A stretch of 9,170 nt of DNA from Candidatus Zipacnadia bacterium (GTDB lineage Bacteria; Armatimonadota; Zipacnadia; Zipacnadales; UBA5352), in the NCBI GenBank assembly GCA_029820915.1, contig JALGUI010000077.1, forward strand, positions 1 through 9,170, in the 5' to 3' direction. Under the pieces are notes generated by a model that saw only the letters and a list, made by a program, of their open reading frames with translations, ran no database searches and was not told where the DNA came from. Positions 5,915 to 9,170 of the stretch are shown here, piece by piece; the first letter of the stretch is position 1, and each line of letters begins with the position of its first letter. The translations under genes and the position numbers were made by a program.

Positions 5915-7141
5915 CTACTCGATCAGCGTCCAGGCCCCGTCCACGATCTCGACCATCACGAAGGCCTCGGGGTTGAGGCCATAGTGGGCGTCGGCCGAGA
6001 AGTTGAAGACGCCGCCGATGCCGGCGAAGCCCTCGGTCTGCTCGATGTAGTCGCGGATGGCCGCGCGGTCGGTGGCGCCGGCGCGCATGGCCTCGACCAC
6101 GAGCATCACCGCATCCCAGGCATGCCCGCCGAAGGTGTCGGCCGGCTTGCCGAAGGCGTCCTCATACTGCTTCGCGTAGTCGAGCAGAAGCGCCTTCTGC
6201 GGGTCGTCGTCGGGAAGCTGGGCGGCGACAATGAGCCTGCCGGCGGGCAAGATCACACCGTTGGCGGCGTCGCCGGCGCCCTCGATGAAGCGCGCGTTGG
6301 CCACGCCGTGGCTCATGATCAGCGGAATCTCCATCTGAAGCTGCGCCACGTTCTTGGCGACGAGCGACGGCGTGGGGCCGATGCCCCAGCAGATGACAAC
6401 CTGGGCGTCGGTGCCCTTGATGTTGGTGAGCTGGGCGGTCATGTCGGTGTCGGTGTCCGCGAACTCCTCCTTGGCCACGATCTCGAGGCCGGCGTCAGGC
6501 GCCTGCTCCTCGAGCTGCTCGAGGCCGGCGATGCCATAGCCGCTGCTCGCCGTGAGGGCCGCGATCCTCGTGATGTCCTGGTCCTGCAGATAGCCGTAGA
6601 TCCTGGTCACCGCGTCTGCGTCGCTCTGCGGCGTGCTGAATACCCAGGTCTTGACGGGGTTGGTGATCTTGCTCGCCGCGGCGCACGAGACCAGCGGTAC
6701 CTCGGCCTGCTCCACGGTCTCGATGATGCCCAGGGTCGTGCCGCTCCGGCTGGGGCCCACGATGGCCAGGACTTCCTCCCTGTCCACGAGCTCCTTCACG
6801 GCGGCCAGGCCCTCGGTCTCATCGCCCTTGGTGTCGCGGATGATGATCTGCAGCGGGCGCCCGTCGATGCCGCCCTCGGCATTGATCTGCTCCTCCAGCA
6901 TCCGCGCCGTGTCGGCCTCGGGCTCGCCGAGCGCCGAGGCCGGACCCGTGACCGCGAAGATCCCGCCGATCTTCAGCGGCTCCCCGGTCGGCTCCTGGCT
7001 TCGCCCCTCTTCCGGCGGAACCACCTCGACTATCGGGGCCACTACCTCCGGCTCCTTGGGGCAGCCGGCGACAAGTGCAGCCAACACCCCCAGCCCCAGA
7101 AGCATCAGCAACGGCCACAAACGCCTTGTCACATCGCTCAT
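5915..7141 (-). CDS. livK: HAAT-family substrate-binding lipoprotein LivK (aromatic-acid-binder-like)
   Basis: This 408-residue extracytoplasmic binding protein starts with a lipoprotein signal: RR at 6-7, a hydrophobic core (8-23) and lipobox LVAGC with the lipidated Cys at 27. A Pro/Glu-rich tether (28-55) follows. The type I periplasmic-binding fold begins at LKIGGIFAVTGPASALGEP (56-74), continues through INAEGGIDGRPLQIIIRD (86-103) and AIVGPSRSGTT (126-136), and ends near 408. The stretch SHGVANARF (277-285), the ILPAGRLIVAAQLPDDDP segment (297-314) and GGHAWDA (338-344) resemble the subgroup of aromatic-acid binders such as RPA1789, more than Leu/Ile/Val binders. This subgroup call is from memory and moderate. 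The ATG is supported by GGAGG with a 7-base spacing and by a promoter just upstream. It is the first gene of the operon. Confidence 0.94.
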   Translation of the reverse strand: MSDVTRRLWPLLMLLGLGVLAALVAGCPKEPEVVAPIVEVVPPEEGRSQEPTGEPLKIGGIFAVTGPASALGEPEADTARMLEEQINAEGGIDGRPLQIIIRDTKGDETEGLAAVKELVDREEVLAIVGPSRSGTTLGIIETVEQAEVPLVSCAAASKITNPVKTWVFSTPQSDADAVTRIYGYLQDQDITRIAALTASSGYGIAGLEQLEEQAPDAGLEIVAKEEFADTDTDMTAQLTNIKGTDAQVVICWGIGPTPSLVAKNVAQLQMEIPLIMSHGVANARFIEGAGDAANGVILPAGRLIVAAQLPDDDPQKALLLDYAKQYEDAFGKPADTFGGHAWDAVMLVVEAMRAGATDRAAIRDYIEQTEGFAGIGGVFNFSADAHYGLNPEAFVMVEIVDGAWTLIE

Positions 7142-7148
7142 CGATATG

Positions 7149-7153
7149 CCTCC
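7149..7153 (-). promoter_or_regulatory. Shine-Dalgarno site of livK
   Basis: On the minus strand GGAGG lies 7 bases before the livK ATG (7139-7141), inside the purine-rich run GGAGAGGGAGG. This is an optimal distance and fixes the livK start. It would drive strong translation, fitting the need for excess binding protein. Confidence 0.8.
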
Positions 7154-7192
7154 CTCTCCGATCTCGATGCTTGTGTGCGCGGTTAGACGGTG

Positions 7193-7221
7193 AGTTTACT
7201 GCCATGCCCGGTTATTGTCAA
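7193..7221 (-). promoter_or_regulatory. Near-consensus sigma70-type promoter of the liv operon
   Basis: On the minus strand a perfect -35 TTGACA (7216-7221) is followed by a 17-base spacer and TAAACT (7193-7198) as the -10, which matches TATAAT at four of six positions including the key A2 and T6. Transcription would start near 7186, leaving a ~45-base leader before livK. It stands out against the high-GC surroundings and sits in the only gap between mscS and livK. This makes livK the likely first gene of its transcript, separate from argG-mscS. Confidence 0.75.
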
Positions 7222-7271
7222 AGGCCCGCCGACTTCTCGTCACCGATAGAGCGGGAGCGCGGCAGGTGCCC

Positions 7272-8933
7272 TCACGCCTCGGTGTCGTCGATCAGACGCA
7301 CGGGCAGCTCGCGCACGGCCTCGCCCTCGGGCGTCTGCAGGATCACGACCTGTCGGGCGAAGGGGATCTCGACGCCCTCGACATCGAAGGCGCGTTTGAC
7401 CCGCCTGCGCAGCTCGGAGACGACTTCCCGGTGCCTGCCGGGCCGCACCGGGACGTTGAGCCTGAGCCCGACGTCCGACGCGTTGAAGCCGGTGACGCGC
7501 AGGGCCGGGGGACCGGTCACGTCGGCGAGATCGTCGCGGGCGTCATGTCCGACCTGCTCCAGAACCCTGAGCGCATGCTCGAGATCGCCCTCGTAGGACA
7601 CACCCACCTCGACGACGGCCTTGACGAATCGCTTGGAGTAGTTGATGACCTGAGTCACCTCGCCGTTGGGCACGATGGCGAGGCTGCCGTTGGGGCGACG
7701 GATGGACGTGGTGCGCAGCGTAATGGCCTCCACCGTGCCATCCACGTCGCCGACCTCGACGAAGTCGCCGACCAGGTACTCGCCCTCGAACAGGATGAAG
7801 AACCCGCTGATGACGTCGCGCACGAGGCTCTGGGCGCCGAAGCCGACGGCGAGGCCGGCAATGCCGGCCCCGGCGATGATCGCGGTCACGTTGACCCCGA
7901 GCATCTGGAGCGCCATCACGGCGGCGACGAAGTAGACGACATAGCGCAGCAGGCTGCCGGCCAGGGGCAGCATCGTCTCACGGCGCTGGCGGACGGTCTC
8001 GGTGTCGGCGTCATCGGCGGCGGCCAGGCGCGCAATGACGGCCATGCCGGCGGCGAGCACGAACTGGGCGAGGACGATCACACCTGCGGCGTAGATGATG
8101 CTCGTGGACAGCTCATGGGCGGGGGCGCCGAGCGGGGCGGTGCGCAGCACGTAGGCGCCCGCGGCGATGTAGACGCTCCAGCGCAGGGCGCTCTTGACCG
8201 AAGCGATGATGCGCCGGACCTGGCGGCGGCTGCGATCGTCGCCGGCGTCCGGCTCGACGTGCGGCAGGCCCTCGTAGATGGCATCCACCGCGGCGCCGAG
8301 CGAGTCGCTGATGAGCCGCACCAGAGCCCAGACGACCGCCAGGGACAGCAGAAAGCTGACCCAGTACACCACCGTTTCCGGAAAGTTGAGCGCGCCAACA
8401 ATGAGCAGGCCCCCGGCCAGCCACAGCGCGGCGCTGACCAGGTGGGAGAAGTGGCGGCCCAGCAGCTCCACCCGCTCGTCGGACACGCGCACGACCTCGG
8501 CGGCCTGCAGGCGCTCGACGATCCATTCGCGCAGCTTTGCCCCGAGCCACGACAGCAGCCTGAGCAGTACCAGCACGGCGACGATCTGCGCCGCCGCCAC
8601 GCCGACGCGGCGCGCCGTCACCGCCCCGTCCTCGATGAGCTGCGTCGTCAGCAGGTCGGTGCCACTGTAGCCCAGTGAGGTAATCCAGGCGTTGTAGCCA
8701 ACGACCCCGAGGGCAGTCAGCCCGGCCAGGAGCTTGATCGAGCGGCCGACCTGATCGGCCACCTGCTCCCGGCGCTCCTCGCCCATGAGGCAGCGGCCCT
8801 CGGACGGCTCGAGATCAGCGACCGCCCTGATGACGCTGCGGCTCAGCCTGATCAGCAGCCATGACAGCACGCCCAGCACCAGCAGCTCGGCCAGCGTCAG
8901 CGCGGCGTTGGGCATCAGCAGCTCGGTTTGCAC
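7272..8933 (-). CDS. Large MscS-family mechanosensitive ion channel
   Basis: This membrane channel would open on membrane tension to release solutes during osmotic downshock. The 553 residues are about twice the length of E. coli MscS. The N-terminal half carries several extra hydrophobic segments (about 13-30, 66-82, 110-130, 163-182, 188-208, 252-264, 276-302). The MscS core follows: a membrane helix (326-346), the Gly/Ala-rich pore helix IIAGAGIAGLAVGFGAQSL (352-370), then the beta domain with GEYLVGDFVEVGDVDGTVE (384-402), RRPNGSLAIVPNGE (412-425) and VINYSK (429-434). The alpha/beta vestibule domain and a short acidic tail complete it. The start is a GTG supported by AGGAGG 10 bases upstream; an in-frame ATG at 8913-8915 is the alternative and lacks its own site. 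It follows argG by 27 bp and is probably co-transcribed with it. Confidence 0.95.
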   Translation of the reverse strand: MQTELLMPNAALTLAELLVLGVLSWLLIRLSRSVIRAVADLEPSEGRCLMGEERREQVADQVGRSIKLLAGLTALGVVGYNAWITSLGYSGTDLLTTQLIEDGAVTARRVGVAAAQIVAVLVLLRLLSWLGAKLREWIVERLQAAEVVRVSDERVELLGRHFSHLVSAALWLAGGLLIVGALNFPETVVYWVSFLLSLAVVWALVRLISDSLGAAVDAIYEGLPHVEPDAGDDRSRRQVRRIIASVKSALRWSVYIAAGAYVLRTAPLGAPAHELSTSIIYAAGVIVLAQFVLAAGMAVIARLAAADDADTETVRQRRETMLPLAGSLLRYVVYFVAAVMALQMLGVNVTAIIAGAGIAGLAVGFGAQSLVRDVISGFFILFEGEYLVGDFVEVGDVDGTVEAITLRTTSIRRPNGSLAIVPNGEVTQVINYSKRFVKAVVEVGVSYEGDLEHALRVLEQVGHDARDDLADVTGPPALRVTGFNASDVGLRLNVPVRPGRHREVVSELRRRVKRAFDVEGVEIPFARQVVILQTPEGEAVRELPVRLIDDTEA

Positions 8934-8943
8934 GCTGCCTGGG

Positions 8944-8949
8944 CCTCCT
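8944..8949 (-). promoter_or_regulatory. Shine-Dalgarno site deciding the GTG start of the MscS gene
   Basis: AGGAGG on the minus strand lies 10 bases before the GTG at 8931-8933, within the 27-bp gap after the argG stop. It favours GTG over the internal ATG at 8913-8915, which would be 28 bases away. Confidence 0.7.
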
Positions 8950-8960
8950 CGCGCCCGCGG

Positions 8961-9170
8961 CTACTCGGGCCGCCCGCGCACCATCGACGTGACCTTGGCG
9001 GGCAGGCCGAAGATCTCGATGAAGCCGCGGGAACTCGACTGGTCGAACACATCTTCCGCGCCGTAAGTGGCCAGCGAGAAGTCGTACAGCGACTGGGGCG
9101 AGGTGCGGGCCACGGCCTCCGCGGCGCCCTTGAACAGCTTCACGGTCACCTCGCCGGTCACCGGCTGCTG
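8961..9170 (-). CDS. argG: Argininosuccinate synthase, C-terminal end (5' part outside window)
   Basis: The 69 visible residues end in a TAG at 8961-8963 and run off the right edge, beginning QQPVTGEVTVKLFKG. The pattern VTVKLFKG, then ARTSPQSLYDFSLATYG, EDVFDQSSSRGFIEIFGLPAKV and a short charged tail is the C-terminal end of ArgG. ArgG condenses citrulline and aspartate with ATP in arginine synthesis. This end forms the tail that helps tetramer assembly; the ATP and citrulline sites are upstream, outside the window. The GTG within this stretch (9159-9161) is an internal Val, not a start. The MscS-family gene follows 27 bp downstream. Confidence 0.95.
   Translation of the reverse strand, partial: QQPVTGEVTVKLFKGAAEAVARTSPQSLYDFSLATYGAEDVFDQSSSRGFIEIFGLPAKVTSMVRGRPE

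Larger units (their letters stand above)
911..7186 (-). other. Inferred liv operon transcript (livK-livH-livM-livG-livF-paaK-like)
   Basis: All six genes share the minus strand. Junctions are: livK to livH 223 bp with hairpins, livH to livM 0 bp, livM/livG 4-bp overlap, livG/livF 1-bp overlap, livF to the paaK-like gene 25 bp. One good promoter lies upstream of livK and strong hairpins lie after the last gene. The tight coupling of the last five genes argues that the PaaK-like protein belongs functionally to the importer. Transcript ends are inferred, not seen. Confidence 0.75.

Noticed and set aside
1..9170. CRISPR array, tRNA/rRNA gene, insertion sequence or prophage
   Set aside because: I saw no regularly spaced repeats, tRNA-like cloverleaf, transposase, terminal inverted repeats around a gene, or phage genes. 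The coding content is ordinary metabolism and transport.

Overview
This is a high-GC bacterial window with seven essentially certain genes, plus one partial gene of unclear family at the left edge. Genes are tightly packed, ATGA and TGATG start-stop overlaps occur inside the main operon, and the binding protein is a lipoprotein. I cannot name the organism. The glycosidase-like fragment and the GC-rich intergenic hairpins would fit a deep-branching group such as Armatimonadota, Chloroflexota or Planctomycetota, but this is only an impression.

Layout, left to right. Positions 1-660 (+) hold the 3' end of a protein that looks like a TIM-barrel glycoside hydrolase tail plus a C-terminal beta domain. 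Positions 661-910 form a convergent intergenic region packed with GC-rich hairpins and no gene. From 7141 down to 911, all on the minus strand, lies a complete branched-chain/hydrophobic amino acid-type (HAAT) ABC importer operon in the order livK-livH-livM-livG-livF, followed by a phenylacetate-CoA ligase (PaaK)-like gene. A near-consensus sigma70-type promoter (TTGACA, 17 bp, TAAACT) sits at 7193-7221, just upstream of livK. A 223-bp livK-livH spacer carries two hairpins and a perfect 12-bp palindrome. Upstream, also on the minus strand, are a large MscS-family mechanosensitive channel (7272-8933, GTG start) and the C-terminal end of argininosuccinate synthase (8961-9170, running off the window).

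How the genes work together. LivK should capture a ligand outside the membrane and deliver it to the LivH/LivM permease, powered by LivG/LivF. LivK resembles the binding-protein group that includes the aromatic-acid (p-coumarate-type) binder RPA1789 of Rhodopseudomonas. A PaaK-type gene at the operon end suggests uptake of an aromatic or other organic acid coupled to CoA activation.

The most notable point is that this PaaK-like protein keeps the family's length and overall pattern but lacks the P-loop (SSGTTGKP replaced by APGLTCGP), the acidic residue of the YGxTE motif, and the C-terminal catalytic lysine. It may be a non-catalytic ligand- or acyl-adenylate-sensing pseudoenzyme, or an adenylate former with altered chemistry.
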